From Haliclystus octoradiatus (taxonomy: Eukaryota; Cnidaria; Staurozoa; Stauromedusae; Haliclystidae), in the NCBI GenBank assembly GCA_916610825.1, contig CAKAJK010000007.1, positions 62,001 through 126,000 of the forward strand: a DNA stretch of 64,000 bases, read 5' to 3'. The notes under the pieces are model-generated. The model worked only from the letters and a program-made list of their open reading frames with translations, had not been told where the DNA came from and did not search any database. Of this stretch, positions 40,515-54,211 are shown one piece after another (the first letter of the stretch is position 1; every line of letters begins with the position of its first letter). A program made the translations under genes and the position numbers.

Positions 40515-43500
40515 GAAGATTTCCCTTGTTTAAAGTTGAAAATTTGAAACTGTTAAATAGAAGTTTTGAATACAATATTCTTGTTCAGAATTTTTCACTG
40601 ATTCCAAATATACTATTTGTGAAACGATTAAGCCATTATAACTCGGGAAATTCTTGTTTTAGTTTGACGTACAAAACTTTGTTAAAATTCGAAATTTCAA
40701 AACTGTACATTTTTAACTTTTGAGAACATTATTCTTGTTCAAAATTTTGCACTGATTCCAAATATACTATTTGTGAAATGATTGCTCAGCTATAACTCGA
40801 GTAATTCGTGTTTGAAGATTTCCTTTGTTTAAAGTTGAAAATTTGAAACTGTTAAATAGAGGTTTTGAATACAATATTCTTGTTCAGAATTTTTCACTGA
40901 TTCCAAATATACTATTTGTGAAACGATTACGCCATTATAACTCGAGAAATTCTTGTTTAGTTTGACGTACAAAACTTTGTTAAAATTCGAAATTTCAAAA
41001 CTGTACATTTTAAACTTTTGAGAACATTATTCTTGTTCAGAATTTTGCACTGATTCCAAATATACTATTTGTGAAATGATTGATCAACTATAACTCGAGT
41101 AATTCGTGTTTGAAGATTTCCTTTGTTTAAAGTTGAAAATTTGAAACTGTTAAATAGAAGTTTTGAATACAATATTCTTGTTCAGAATTTTTTACTGATT
41201 CCAAATATACTATTTGTGAAACGGTTACGCCATTATAACTCGAGAAATTCTTGTTTTAGTTTGACATACAAAACTTTGTTAAAATTCGAAATTTCAAAAC
41301 TGTACATTTTAAACTTTTGAGAACATTATTCTTGTTCAGAATTTTGCACTGATTCCAAATATACTATTTGTGAAATGATTGATCAACTATAACTCGAGTA
41401 ATTCGTGTTTGAAGATTTCCTTTGTTTAAAGTTGAAAATTTGAAACTGTTAAATAGAGGTTTTGAATACAATATTCTTGTTCAGAATTTTTCACTGATTC
41501 CAAATATACTATTTGTGAAACGATTACGCCATTATAACTCGGGAAATTCTTGTTTTAGTTTGACGTACAAAACTTTGTTAAAATTCGAAATTTCAAAACT
41601 GTACATTTTAAACTTTTGAGAACATTATTCTTGTTCAGAATTTTGCACTGATTCCAAATATACTATTTGTGAAATGATTGATCAACTATAACTCGAGTAA
41701 TTCGTGTTTGAAGATTTCCTTTGTTTAAAGTTGAAAATTTGAAACTGTTAAATAGAAGTTTTGAATACAATATTCTTGTTCAGAATTTTTCACTGATTCC
41801 AAATATACTATTTGTGAAACGATTACGCCATTATAACTCGAGAAATTCTTGTTTAGTTTGACGTACAAAACTTTGTTAAAATTCGAAATTTCAAAACTGT
41901 ACATTTTAAACTTTTGAGAACATTATTCTTGTTCAGAATTTTGCACTGATTCCAAATATACTATTTGTGAAATGATTGATCAACTATAACTCGAGTAATT
42001 CGTGTTTGAAGATTTCCTTTGTTTAAAGTTGAAAATTTGAAACTGTTAAATAGAAGTTTTGAATACAATATTCTTGTTCAGAATTTTTTACTGATTCCAA
42101 ATATACTATTTGTGAAACGGTTACGCCATTATAACTCGAGAAATTCTTGTTTTAGTTTGACATACAAAACTTTGTTAAAATTCGAAATTTCAAAACTGTA
42201 CATTTTAATCTTTTGAGAACATTATTCTTGTTCAGAATTTTGCACTGATTCCAAATATACTATTTGTGAAATGATTGATCAACTATAACTCGAGTAATTC
42301 GTGTTTGAAGATTTCCTTTGTTTAAAGTTGAAAATTTGAAACTGTTAAATAGAGGTTTTGAATACAATATTCTTGTTCAGAATTTTTCACTGATTCCAAA
42401 TATACTATTTGTGAAACGATTACGCCATTATAACTCGGGAAATTCTTGTTTTAGTTTGACGTACAAAACTTTGTTAAAATTCGAAATTTCAAAACTGTAC
42501 ATTTTAAACTTTTGAGAACATTATTCTTGTTCAGAATTTTGCACTGATTCCAAATATACTATTTGTGAAATGATTGATCAACTATAACTCGAGTAATTCG
42601 TGTTTGAAGATTTCCTTTGTTTAAAGTTGAAAATTTGAAACTGTTAAATAGAAGTTTTGAATACAATATTCTTGTTCAGAATTTTTCACTGATTCCAAAT
42701 ATACTATTTGTGAAACGATTACGCCATTATAACTCGGGAAATTCTTGTTTTAGTTTGACGTACAAAACTTTGTTAAAATTCGAAATTTCAAAACTGTACA
42801 TTTTAAACTTTTGAGAACATTATTCTTGTTCAGAATTTTGCACTGATTCCAAATATACTATTTGTGAAATGATTGATCAACTATAACTCGAGTAATTCGT
42901 GTTTGAAGATTTCCTTTGTTTAAAGTTGAAAATTTGAAACTGTTAAATAGAAGTTTTGAATACAATATTCTTGTTCAGAATTTTTCACTGATTCCAAATA
43001 TACTATTTGTGAAACGATTACGCCATTATAACTCGAGAAATTCTTGTTTAGTTTGACGTACAAAACTTTGTTAAAATTCGAAATTTCAAAACTGTACATT
43101 TTAAACTTTTGAGAACATTATTCTTGTTCAGAATTTTGCACTGATTCCAAATATACTATCTGTGAAATGATTGATCAACTATAACTCGAGTAATTCGTGT
43201 TTGAAGATTTCCTTTGTTTAAAGTTGAAAATTTGAAACTGTTAAATAGAAGTTTTGAATACAATATTCTTGTTCAGAATTTTTTACTGATTCCAAATATA
43301 CTATTTGTGAAACGGTTACGCCATTATAACTCGAGAAATTCTTGTTTTAGTTTGACATACAAAACTTTGTTAAAATTCGAAATTTCAAAACTGTACATTT
43401 TAAACTTTTGAGAACATTATTCTTGTTCAGAATTTTGCACTGATTCCAAATATACTATTTGTGAAATGATTGATCAACTATAACTCGAGTAATTCGTGTT

Positions 43501-44099
43501 TGAAGATTTCCTTTGTTTAAAGTTGAAAATTTGAAACTGTTAAATAGAGGTTTTGAATACAATATTCTTGTTCAGAATTTTTCACTGATTCCAAATATAC
43601 TATTTGTGAAACGATTACGCCATTATAACTCGGGAAATTCTTGTTTTAGTTTGACGTACAAAACTTTGTTAAAATTCGAAATTTCAAAACTGTGCATTTT
43701 AAACTTTTGAGAACATTATTCTTGTTCAGAATTTTGCACTGATTCCAAATATACTATTTGTGAAATGATTGCTCAACTATAACTCGAGTAATTAGTGTTT
43801 GAAGATTTCCCTTGTTTAAAGTTGAAAATTTGAAACTGTTAAATAGAAGTTTTGAATACAATATTCTTGTTCAGAATTTTTCACTGATTCCAAATATACT
43901 ATTTGTGAAACGATTAAGCCATTATAACTCGGAAAATTCTTGTTTTAGTTTGACGTACAAAACTTTGTTAAAATTCGAAATTTCAAAACTGTACATTTTA
44001 AACTTTTGAGAACATTATTCTTGTTCAGAATTTTGCACTGATTCCAAATATACTAATTGTGAAATGATTGATCAACTATAACTCGAGTAATTCGTGTTT
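40515..44099 (+). repeat. Zone 2 higher-order repeat, copy 5, open-ended
   Basis: Begins like copies 1 to 4 and repeats the 298-bp dimer three times (40814, 41710, 42905). It contains no B/A hybrid before zone 3 begins. The final dimer (43801) has ctcggaaaattc in place of ctcgggaaattc. Confidence 0.8.
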
Positions 44100-44398
44100 G
44101 AAGATTTCCTTTGTTTAAAGTTGAAAATTTGAAACTGTTAAATAGAAGTTTTGAATACAATATTATTGTTCAGAATTTTTTACTGATTCCAAATATACTA
44201 TTTGTGAAACGGTTACTCCATTATAACTCGAGAAATTCTTGTTTTAGTTTGACATACAAAACTTTGTTAAAATTCGAAATTTCAAAACTGTACATTTTAA
44301 ACTTTTGAGAACATTATTCTTGTTCAGAATTTTGCACTGATTCCAAATATACTATTTGTGAAATGATTGCTCAACTATAACTCGAGTAATTAGTGTTT

Positions 44399-44688
44399 GA
44401 AGATTTCCCTTGTTTAAAGTTGAAAATTTGAAACTGTTAAATAGAAGTTTTGAATACAATATTCTTGTTCAGAATTTTTCACTGATTCCAAATATACTAT
44501 TTGTGAAATGACTGCTCAACTATAACTCGAGTAATTCGTGTTTGAAGATTTCCTTTGTGTAAAGTTGAAAATTTGAAACTGTTAAATAGAAGTTTTGAAT
44601 ACAATATTCTTGTTCAGAATTTTTCACTGATTCCAAATATACTATTTGTGAAATGACTGCTCAAGTATAACTCGAGTAATTCGTGTTT
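44399..44688 (+). repeat. Tandem pair of A/B hybrid monomers, copy 1 (2 x 145 bp)
   Basis: The first monomer (44399-44543) has tttcccttg and ends tgactgctcaac. The second (44544-44688) has tttgtgtaaag and ends tgactgctcaag. Both keep an A-type core. The next dimer has gttaaatag, whereas most later copies of the pair are followed by gtaaaatag. Confidence 0.93.
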
Positions 44689-46183
44689 GAAGATTTCCTT
44701 TGTTTAAAGTTGAAAATTTGAAACTGTTAAATAGAAGTTTTGAATACAATATTCTTGTTCAGAATTTTTCACTGATTCCAAATATACTATTTGTGAAACG
44801 ATTACGCCATTATAACTCGAGAAATTCTTGTTTTAGTTTGACATACAAAACTTTGTTAAAATTCGAAATTTCAAAACTGTACATTTTAAACTTTTGAGAA
44901 CATTATTCTTGTTCAGAATTTTGCACTGATTCCAAATATACTATTTGTGAAATGACTGCTCAACTATAACTCGAGTAATTCGTGTTTGAAGATTTCCTTT
45001 GTTTGAAGTTGAAAATTTGAAACTGTTAAATAGAAGTTTTGAATACAATATTCTTGTTCAGAATTTTTCACTGATTCCAAATATACTATTTGTGAAACGA
45101 TTACGCCATTATAACTCGAGAAATTCTTGTTTTAGTTTGACGTACAAAACTTTGTTAAAATTCGAAATTTCAAAACTGTACATTTTAAACTTTTGAGAAC
45201 ATTATTCTTGTTCAGAATTTTGCACTGATTCCAAATATACTATTTGTGAAATGATTGCTCAACTATAACTCGAGTAATTCGTGTTTGAAGATTTCCTTTG
45301 TTTAAAGTTGAAAATTTGAAACTGTTAAATAGAAGTTTTGAATACAATATTATTGTTCAGAATTTTTTACTGATTCCAAATATACTATTTGTGAAACGGT
45401 TACGCCATTATAACTCGAGAAATTCTTGTTTTAGTTTGACATACAAAACTTTGTTAAAATTCGAAATTTCAAAACTGTACATTTTAAACTTTTGAGAACA
45501 TTATTCTTGTTCAGAAGTTTGCACTGATTCCAAATATACTATTTGTGAAATGATTGCTCAACTATAACTCGAGTAATTAGTGTTTGAAGATTTCCCTTGT
45601 TTAAAGTTGAAAATTTGAAACTGTTAAATAGAAGTTTTGAATACAATATTCTTGTTCAGAATTTTTCACTGATTCCAAATATACTATTTGTGAAACGATT
45701 AAGCCATTATAACTCGGGAAATTCTTGTTTTAGTTTGACGTACAAAACTTTGTTAAAATTCGAAATTTCAAAACTGTACATTTTAAACTTTTGAGAACAT
45801 TATTCTTGTTCAGAATTTTGCACTGATTCCAAATATACTATTTGTGAAATGATTGCTCAACTATAACTCGAGTAATTCGTGTTTGAAGATTTCCTTTGTT
45901 TAAAGTTGAAAATTTGAAACTGTTAAATAGAAGTTTTGAATACAATATTATTGTTCAGAATTTTTTACTGATTCCAAATATACTATTTGTGAAACGGTTA
46001 CTCCATTATAACTCGAGAAATTCTTGTTTTAGTTTGACATACAAAACTTTGTTAAAATTCGAAATTTCAAAACTGTACATTTTAAACTTTTGAGAACATT
46101 ATTCTTGTTCAGAATTTTGCACTGATTCCAAATATACTATTTGTGAAATGATTGCTCAACTATAACTCGAGTAATTAGTGTTT

Positions 46184-46473
46184 GAAGATTTCCCTTGTTT
46201 AAAGTTGAAAATTTGAAACTGTTAAATAGAAGTTTTGAATACAATATTCTTGTTCAGAATTTTTCACTGATTCCAAATATACTATTTGTGAAATGACTGC
46301 TCAACTATAACTCGAGTAATTCGTGTTTGAAGATTTCCTTTGTGTAAAGTTGAAAATTTGAAACTGTTAAATAGAAGTTTTGAATACAATATTCTTGTTC
46401 AGAATTTTTCACTGATTCCAAATATACTATTTGTGAAATGACTGCTCAAGTATAACTCGAGTAATTCGTGTTT
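46184..46473 (+). repeat. Tandem pair of A/B hybrids, copy 2
   Basis: Monomers at 46184-46328 and 46329-46473, exactly 1785 bp after copy 1. A gtaaaatag dimer follows. Confidence 0.93.
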
Positions 46474-47968
46474 GAAGATTTCCTTTGTTTAAAGTTGAAA
46501 ATTTGAAACTGTAAAATAGAAGTTTTGAATACAATATTCTTGTTCAGAATTTTTCACTGATTCCAAATATACTATTTGTGAAACGATTACGCCATTATAA
46601 CTCGAGAAATTCTTGTTTTAGTTTGACATACAAAACTTTGTTAAAATTCGAAATTTCAAAACTGTACATTTTAAACTTTTGAGAACATTATTCTTGTTCA
46701 GAATTTTGCACTGATTCCAAATATACTATTTGTGAAATGACTGCTCAACTATAACTCGAGTAATTCGTGTTTGAAGATTTCCTTTGTTTGAAGTTGAAAA
46801 TTTGAAACTGTTAAATAGAAGTTTTGAATACAATATTCTTGTTCAGAATTTTTCACTGATTCCAAATATACTATTTGTGAAACGATTACGCCATTATAAC
46901 TCGAGAAATTCTTGTTTTAGTTTGACGTACAAAACTTTGTTAAAATTCGAAATTTCAAAACTGTACATTTTAAACTTTTGAGAACATTATTCTTGTTCAG
47001 AATTTTGCACTGATTCCAAATATACTATTTGTGAAATGATTGCTCAACTATAACTCGAGTAATTCGTGTTTGAAGATTTCCGTTGTTTAAAGTTGAAAAT
47101 TTGAAACTGTTAAATAGAAGTTTTGAATACAATATTATTGTTCAGAATTTTTTACTGATTCCAAATATACTATTTGTGAAACGGTTACGCCATTATAACT
47201 CGAGAAATTCTTGTTTTAGTTTGACATACAAAACTTTGTTAAAATTCGAAATTTCAAAACTGTACATTTTAAACTTTTGAGAACATTATTCTTGTTCAGA
47301 AGTTTGCACTGATTCCAAATATACTATTTGTGAAATGATTGCTCAACTATAACTCGAGTAATTAGTGTTTGAAGATTTCCCTTGTTTAAAGTTGAAAATT
47401 TGAAACTGTTAAATAGAAGTTTTGAATACAATATTCTTGTTCAGAATTTTTCACTGATTCCAAATATACTATTTGTGAAACGATTAAGCCATTATAACTC
47501 GGGAAATTCTTGTTTTAGTTTGACGTACAAAACTTTGTTAAAATTCGAAATTTCAAAACTGTACATTTTAAACTTTTGAGAACATTATTCTTGTTCAGAA
47601 TTTTGCACTGATTCCAAATATACTATTTGTGAAATGATTGCTCAACTATAACTCGAGTAATTCGTGTTTGAAGATTTCCTTTGTTTAAAGTTGAAAATTT
47701 GAAACTGTTAAATAGAAGTTTTGAATACAATATTATTGTTCAGAATTTTTTACTGATTCCAAATATACTATTTGTGAAACGGTTACTCCATTATAACTCG
47801 AGAAATTCTTGTTTTAGTTTGACATACAAAACTTTGTTAAAATTCGAAATTTCAAAACTGTACATTTTAAACTTTTGAGAACATTATTCTTGTTCAGAAT
47901 TTTGCACTGATTCCAAATATACTATTTGTGAAATGATTGCTCAACTATAACTCGAGTAATTAGTGTTT

Positions 47969-48258
47969 GAAGATTTCCCTTGTTTAAAGTTGAAAATTTG
48001 AAACTGTTAAATAGAAGTTTTGAATACAATATTCTTGTTCAGAATTTTTCACTGATTCCAAATATACTATTTGTGAAATGACTGCTCAACTATAACTCGA
48101 GTAATTCGTGTTTGAAGATTTCCTTTGTGTAAAGTTGAAAATTTGAAACTGTTAAATAGAAGTTTTGAATACAATATTCTTGTTCAGAATTTTTCACTGA
48201 TTCCAAATATACTATTTGTGAAATGACTGCTCAAGTATAACTCGAGTAATTCGTGTTT
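47969..48258 (+). repeat. Tandem pair of A/B hybrids, copy 3
   Basis: Monomers at 47969-48113 and 48114-48258, 1785 bp on. The next dimer starts with a private caagatttcc in place of gaagatttcc. Confidence 0.93.
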
Positions 48259-49753
48259 CAAGATTTCCTTTGTTTAAAGTTGAAAATTTGAAACTGTAAA
48301 ATAGAAGTTTTGAATACAATATTCTTGTTCAGAATTTTTCACTGATTCCAAATATACTATTTGTGAAACGATTACGCCATTATAACTCGAGAAATTCTTG
48401 TTTTAGTTTGACATACAAAACTTTGTTAAAATTCGAAATTTCAAAACTGTACATTTTAAACTTTTGAGAACATTATTCTTGTTCAGAATTTTGCACTGAT
48501 TCCAAATATACTATTTGTGAAATGACTGCTCAACTATAACTCGAGTAATTCGTGTTTGAAGATTTCCTTTGTTTGAAGTTGAAAATTTGAAACTGTTAAA
48601 TAGAAGTTTTGAATACAATATTCTTGTTCAGAATTTTTCACTGATTCCAAATATACTATTTGTGAAACGATTACGCCATTATAACTCGAGAAATTCTTGT
48701 TTTAGTTTGACGTACAAAACTTTGTTAAAATTCGAAATTTCAAAACTGTACATTTTAAACTTTTGAGAACATTATTCTTGTTCAGAATTTTGCACTGATT
48801 CCAAATATACTATTTGTGAAATGATTGCTCAACTATAACTCGAGTAATTCGTGTTTGAAGATTTCCTTTGTTTAAAGTTGAAAATTTGAAACTGTTAAAT
48901 AGAAGTTTTGAATACAATATTATTGTTCAGAATTTTTTACTGATTCCAAATATACTATTTGTGAAACGGTTACGCCATTATAACTCGAGAAATTCTTGTT
49001 TTAGTTTGACATACAAAACTTTGTTAAAATTCGAAATTTCAAAACTGTACATTTTAAACTTTTGAGAACATTATTCTTGTTCAGAAGTTTGCACTGATTC
49101 CAAATATACTATTTGTGAAATGATTGCTCAACTATAACTCGAGTAATTAGTGTTTGAAGATTTCCCTTGTTTAAAGTTGAAAATTTGAAACTGTTAAATA
49201 GAAGTTTTGAATACAATATTCTTGTTCAGAATTTTTCACTGATTCCAAATATACTATTTGTGAAACGATTAAGCCATTATAACTCGGGAAATTCTTGTTT
49301 TAGTTTGACGTACAAAACTTTGTTAAAATTCGAAATTTCAAAACTGTACATTTTAAACTTTTGAGAACATTATTCTTGTTCAGAATTTTGCACTGATTCC
49401 AAATATACTATTTGTGAAATGATTGCTCAACTATAACTCGAGTAATTCGTGTTTGAAGATTTCCTTTGTTTAAAGTTGAAAATTTGAAACTGTTAAATAG
49501 AAGTTTTGAATACAATATTATTGTTCAGAATTTTTTACTGATTCCAAATATACTATTTGTGAAACGGTTACTCCATTATAACTCGAGAAATTCTTGTTTT
49601 AGTTTGACATACAAAACTTTGTTAAAATTCGAAATTTCAAAACTGTACATTTTAAACTTTTGAGAACATTATTCTTGTTCAGAATTTTGCACTGATTCCA
49701 AATATACTATTTGTGAAATGATTGCTCAACTATAACTCGAGTAATTAGTGTTT

Positions 49754-50043
49754 GAAGATTTCCCTTGTTTAAAGTTGAAAATTTGAAACTGTTAAATAGA
49801 AGTTTTGAATACAATATTCTTGTTCAGAATTTTTCACTGATTCCAAATATACTATTTGTGAAATGACTGCTCAACTATAACTCGAGTAATTCGTGTTTGA
49901 AGATTTCCTTTGTGTAAAGTTGAAAATTTGAAACTGTTAAATAGAAGTTTTGAATACAATATTCTTGTTCAGAATTTTTCACTGATTCCAAATATACTAT
50001 TTGTGAAATGACTGCTCAAGTATAACTCGAGTAATTCGTGTTT
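49754..50043 (+). repeat. Tandem pair of A/B hybrids, copy 4
   Basis: Monomers at 49754-49898 and 49899-50043, 1785 bp on. Confidence 0.93.
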
Positions 50044-52136
50044 GAAGATTTCCTTTGTTTAAAGTTGAAAATTTGAAACTGTAAAATAGAAGTTTTGAAT
50101 ACAATATTCTTGTTCAGAATTTTTCACTGATTCCAAATATACTATTTGTGAAACGATTACGCCATTATAACTCGAGAAATTCTTGTTTTAGTTTGACATA
50201 CAAAACTTTGTTAAAATTCGAAATTTCAAAACTGTACATTTTAAACTTTTGAGAACATTATTCTTGTTCAGAATTTTGCACTGATTCCAAATATACTATT
50301 TGTGAAATGACTGCTCAACTATAACTCGAGTAATTCGTGTTTGAAGATTTCCTTTGTTTGAAGTTGAAAATTTGAAACTGTTAAATAGAAGTTTTGAATA
50401 CAATATTCTTGTTCAGAATTTTTCACTGATTCCAAATATACTATTTGTGAAACGATTACGCCATTATAACTCGAGAAATTCTTGTTTTAGTTTGACGTAC
50501 AAAACTTTGTTAAAATTCGAAATTTCAAAACTGTACATTTTAAACTTTTGAGAACATTATTCTTGTTCAGAATTTTGCACTGATTCCAAATATACTATTT
50601 GTGAAATGATTGCTCAACTATAACTCGAGTAATTCGTGTTTGAAGATTTCCTTTGTTTAAAGTTGAAAATTTGAAACTGTTAAATAGAAGTTTTGAATAC
50701 AATATTATTGTTCAGAATTTTTTACTGATTCCAAATATACTATTTGTGAAACGGTTACGCCATTATAACTCGAGAAATTCTTGTTTTAGTTTGACATACA
50801 AAACTTTGTTAAAATTCGAAATTTCAAAACTGTACATTTTAAACTTTTGAGAACATTATTCTTGTTCAGAAGTTTGCACTGATTCCAAATATACTATTTG
50901 TGAAATGATTGCTCAACTATAACTCGAGTAATTAGTGTTTGAAGATTTCCTTTGTTTAAAGTTGAAAATTTGAAACTGTAAAATAGAAGTTTTGAATACA
51001 ATATTCTTGTTCAGAATTTTTCACTGATTCCAAATATACTATTTGTGAAACGATTACGCCATTATAACTCGAGAAATTCTTGTTTTAGTTTGACATACAA
51101 AACTTTGTTAAAATTCGAAATTTCAAAACTGTACATTTTAAACTTTTGAGAACATTATTCTTGTTCAGAATTTTGCACTGATTCCAAATATACTATTTGT
51201 GAAATGACTGCTCAACTATAACTCGAGTAATTCGTGTTTGAAGATTTCCTTTGTTTGAAGTTGAAAATTTGAAACTATTAAATAGAAGTTTTGAATACAA
51301 TATTCTTGTTCAGAATTTTTCACTGATTCCAAATATACTATTTGTGAAACGATTACGCCATTATAACTCGAGAAATTCTTGTTTTAGTTTGACGTACAAA
51401 ACTTTGTTAAAATTCGAAATTTCAAAACTGTACATTTTAAACTTTTGAGAACATTATTCTTGTTCAGAATTTTGCACTGATTCCAAATATACTATTTGTG
51501 AAATGATTGCTCAACTATAACTCGAGTAATTCGTGTTTGAAGATTTCCTTTGTTTAAAGTTGAAAATTTGAAACTGTTAAATAGAAGTTTTGAATACAAT
51601 ATTATTGTTCAGAATTTTTTACTGATTCCAAATATACTATTTGTGAAACGGTTACGCCATTATAACTCGAGAAATTCTTGTTTTAGTTTGACGTACAAAA
51701 CTTTGTTAAAATTTGAAATTTCAAAACTGTACATTTTAAACTTTTGAGAACATTATTCTTGTTCAGAATTTTGCACTGATTCCAAATATACTATTTGTGA
51801 AATGATTGCTCAACTATAACTCGAGTAATTCGTGTTTGAAGATTTCCTTTGTTTAAAGTTGAAAATTTGAAACTGTTAAATAGAAGTTTTGAATACAATA
51901 TTATTGTTCAGAATTTTTTACTGATTCCAAATATACTATTTGTGAAACGGTTACTCCATTATAACTCGAGAAATTCTTGTTTTAGTTTGACATACAAAAC
52001 TTTGTTAAAATTCGAAATTTCAAAACTGTACATTTTAAACTTTTGAGAACATTATTCTTGTTCAGAATTTTGCACTGATTCCAAATATACTATTTGTGAA
52101 ATGATTGCTCAACTATAACTCGAGTAATTAGTGTTT

Positions 52137-52426
52137 GAAGATTTCCCTTGTTTAAAGTTGAAAATTTGAAACTGTTAAATAGAAGTTTTGAATACAATAT
52201 TCTTGTTCAGAATTTTTCACTGATTCCAAATATACTATTTGTGAAATGACTGCTCAACTATAACTCGAGTAATTCGTGTTTGAAGATTTCCTTTGTGTAA
52301 AGTTGAAAATTTGAAACTGTTAAATAGAAGTTTTGAATACAATATTCTTGTTCAGAATTTTTCACTGATTCCAAATATACTATTTGTGAAATGACTGCTC
52401 AAGTATAACTCGAGTAATTCGTGTTT
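52137..52426 (+). repeat. Tandem pair of A/B hybrids, copy 5
   Basis: Monomers at 52137-52281 and 52282-52426. The spacing from copy 4 is 2383 bp, that is 1785 plus two extra dimers. Confidence 0.93.
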
Positions 52427-53921
52427 GAAGATTTCCTTTGTTTAAAGTTGAAAATTTGAAACTGTAAAATAGAAGTTTTGAATACAATATTCTTGTTCAG
52501 AATTTTTCACTGATTCCAAATATACTATTTGTGAAACGATTACGCCATTATAACTCGAGAATTTCTTGTTTTAGTTTGACATACAAAACTTTGTTAAAAT
52601 TCGAAATTTCAAAACTGTACATTTTAAACTTTTGAGAACACTATTCTTGTTCAGAATTTTGCACTGATTCCAAATATACTATTTGTGAAATGACTGCTCA
52701 ACTATAACTCGAGTAATTCGTGTTTGAAGATTTCCTTTGTTTGAAGTTGAAAATTTGAAACTGTTAAATAGAAGTTTTGAATACAATATTCTTGTTCAGA
52801 ATTTTTCACTGATTCCAAATATACTATTTGTGAATCGATTACGCCATTATAACTCGAGAAATTCTTGTTTTAGTTTGACGTACAAAACTTTGTTAAAATT
52901 CGAAATTTCAAAACTGTACATTTTAAACTTTTGAGAACATTATTCTTGTTCAGAATTTTGCACTGATTCCAAATATACTATTTGTGAAATGATTGCTCAA
53001 CTATAACTCGAGTAATTCGTGTTTGAAGATTTCCTTTGTTTAAAGTTGAAAATTTGAAACTGTTAAATAGAAGTTTTGAATACAATATTATTGTTCAGAA
53101 TTTTTTACTGATTCCAAATATACTATTTGTGAAACGGTTACGCCATTATAACTCGAGAAATTCTTGTTTTAGTTTGACATACAAAACTTTGTTAAGATTC
53201 GAAATTTCAAAACTGTACATTTTAAACTTTTGAGAACATTATTCTTGTTCAGAAGTTTGCACTGATTCCAAATATACTATTTGTGAAATGATTGCTCAAC
53301 TATAACTCGAGTAATTAGTGTTTGAAGATTTCCCTTGTTTAAAGTTGAAAATTTGAAACTGTTAAATAGAAGTTTTGAATACAATATTCTTGTTCAGAAT
53401 TTTTCACTGATTCCAAATATACTATTTGTGAAACGATTAAGCCATTATAACTCGGGAAATTCTTGTTTTAGTTTGACGTACAAAACTTTGTTAAAATTCG
53501 AAATTTCAAAACTGTACATTTTAAACTTTTGAGAACATTATTCTTGTTCAGAATTTTGCACTGATTCCAAATATACTATTTGTGAAATGATTGCTCAACT
53601 ATAACTCGAGTAATTCGTGTTTGAAGATTTCCTTTGTTTAAAGTTGAAAATTTGAAACTGTTAAATAGAAGTTTTGAATACAATATTATTGTTCAGAATT
53701 TTTTACTGATTCCAAATATACTATTTGTGAAACGGTTACTCCATTATAACTCGAGAAATTCTTGTTTTAGTTTGACATACAAAACTTTGTTAAAATTCGA
53801 AATTTCAAAACTGTACATTTTAAACTTTTGAGAACATTATTCTTGTTCAGAATTTTGCACTGATTCCAAATATACTATTTGTGAAATGATTGCTCAACTA
53901 TAACTCGAGTAATTAGTGTTT

Positions 53922-54211
53922 GAAGATTTCCCTTGTTTAAAGTTGAAAATTTGAAACTGTTAAATAGAAGTTTTGAATACAATATTCTTGTTCAGAATTT
54001 TTCACTGATTCCAAATATACTATTTGTGAAATGACTGCTCAACTATAACTCGAGTAATTCGTGTTTGAAGATTTCCTTTGTGTAAAGTTGAAAATTTGAA
54101 ACTGTTAAATAGAAGTTTTGAATACAATATTCTTGTTCAGAATTTTTCACTGATTCCAAATACACTATTTGTGAAATGACTGCTCAAGTATAACTCGAGT
54201 AATTCGTGTTT
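53922..54211 (+). repeat. Tandem pair of A/B hybrids, copy 6
   Basis: Monomers at 53922-54066 and 54067-54211. The second carries a rare aatacactattt in its core, found elsewhere only in the hybrid at 61388. Confidence 0.93.

Larger units (their letters stand above)
17016..43202 (+). repeat. Sixteen 298-bp dimers sharing a one-base deletion
   Basis: Dimers starting at 17016, 18954, 21200, 24198, 27196, 28246, 29142, 32285, 33181, 35726, 36622, 38868, 39465, 40814, 41710 and 42905 read cttgtttagtttgac where all others read cttgttttagtttgac, at the A-B junction. Some carry agaggt (for example 17016, 28246) and some agaagt (29142, 33181), so the deletion sits on at least two dimer backgrounds. 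The entry spans first to last copy; most of the span is 299-bp dimers. Confidence 0.93.
16717..44099 (+). repeat. Zone 2: 85 dimers, 11 B/A hybrids, 2 A/B hybrids
   Basis: The zone is marked by tgattgatcaac (a TGATCA site) in many B monomers, by frequent ctcggg in A, by tgtgcatttt and catttttaac forms in B, and by the A pair tttttac plus cggttacg. It contains every 154-bp B/A hybrid and every 298-bp dimer in the window. The last TGATCA form lies near 44069. Confidence 0.8.
44100..49454 (+). repeat. 1785-bp higher-order repeat of zone 3, three regular copies (12-mer)
   Basis: Copies at 44100-45884, 45885-47669 and 47670-49454 each hold five dimers plus the hybrid pair. The order is: tattattg/cggttactcc dimer, hybrid pair, a dimer that is gtaaaatag in all but the first copy, tgtttgaag dimer, tattattg/cggttacgcc dimer with B gttcagaagtttg, and tttcccttg/cgattaag dimer. 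Only isolated single-base differences are visible between copies, such as tttccgttg at 47072. Confidence 0.9.

Noticed and set aside
44399-44688. Transposon footprint or insertion at the hybrid pairs
   Set aside because: There are no inverted termini or target duplications. The pairs are made wholly of A and B sequence and fit exchange in the core.
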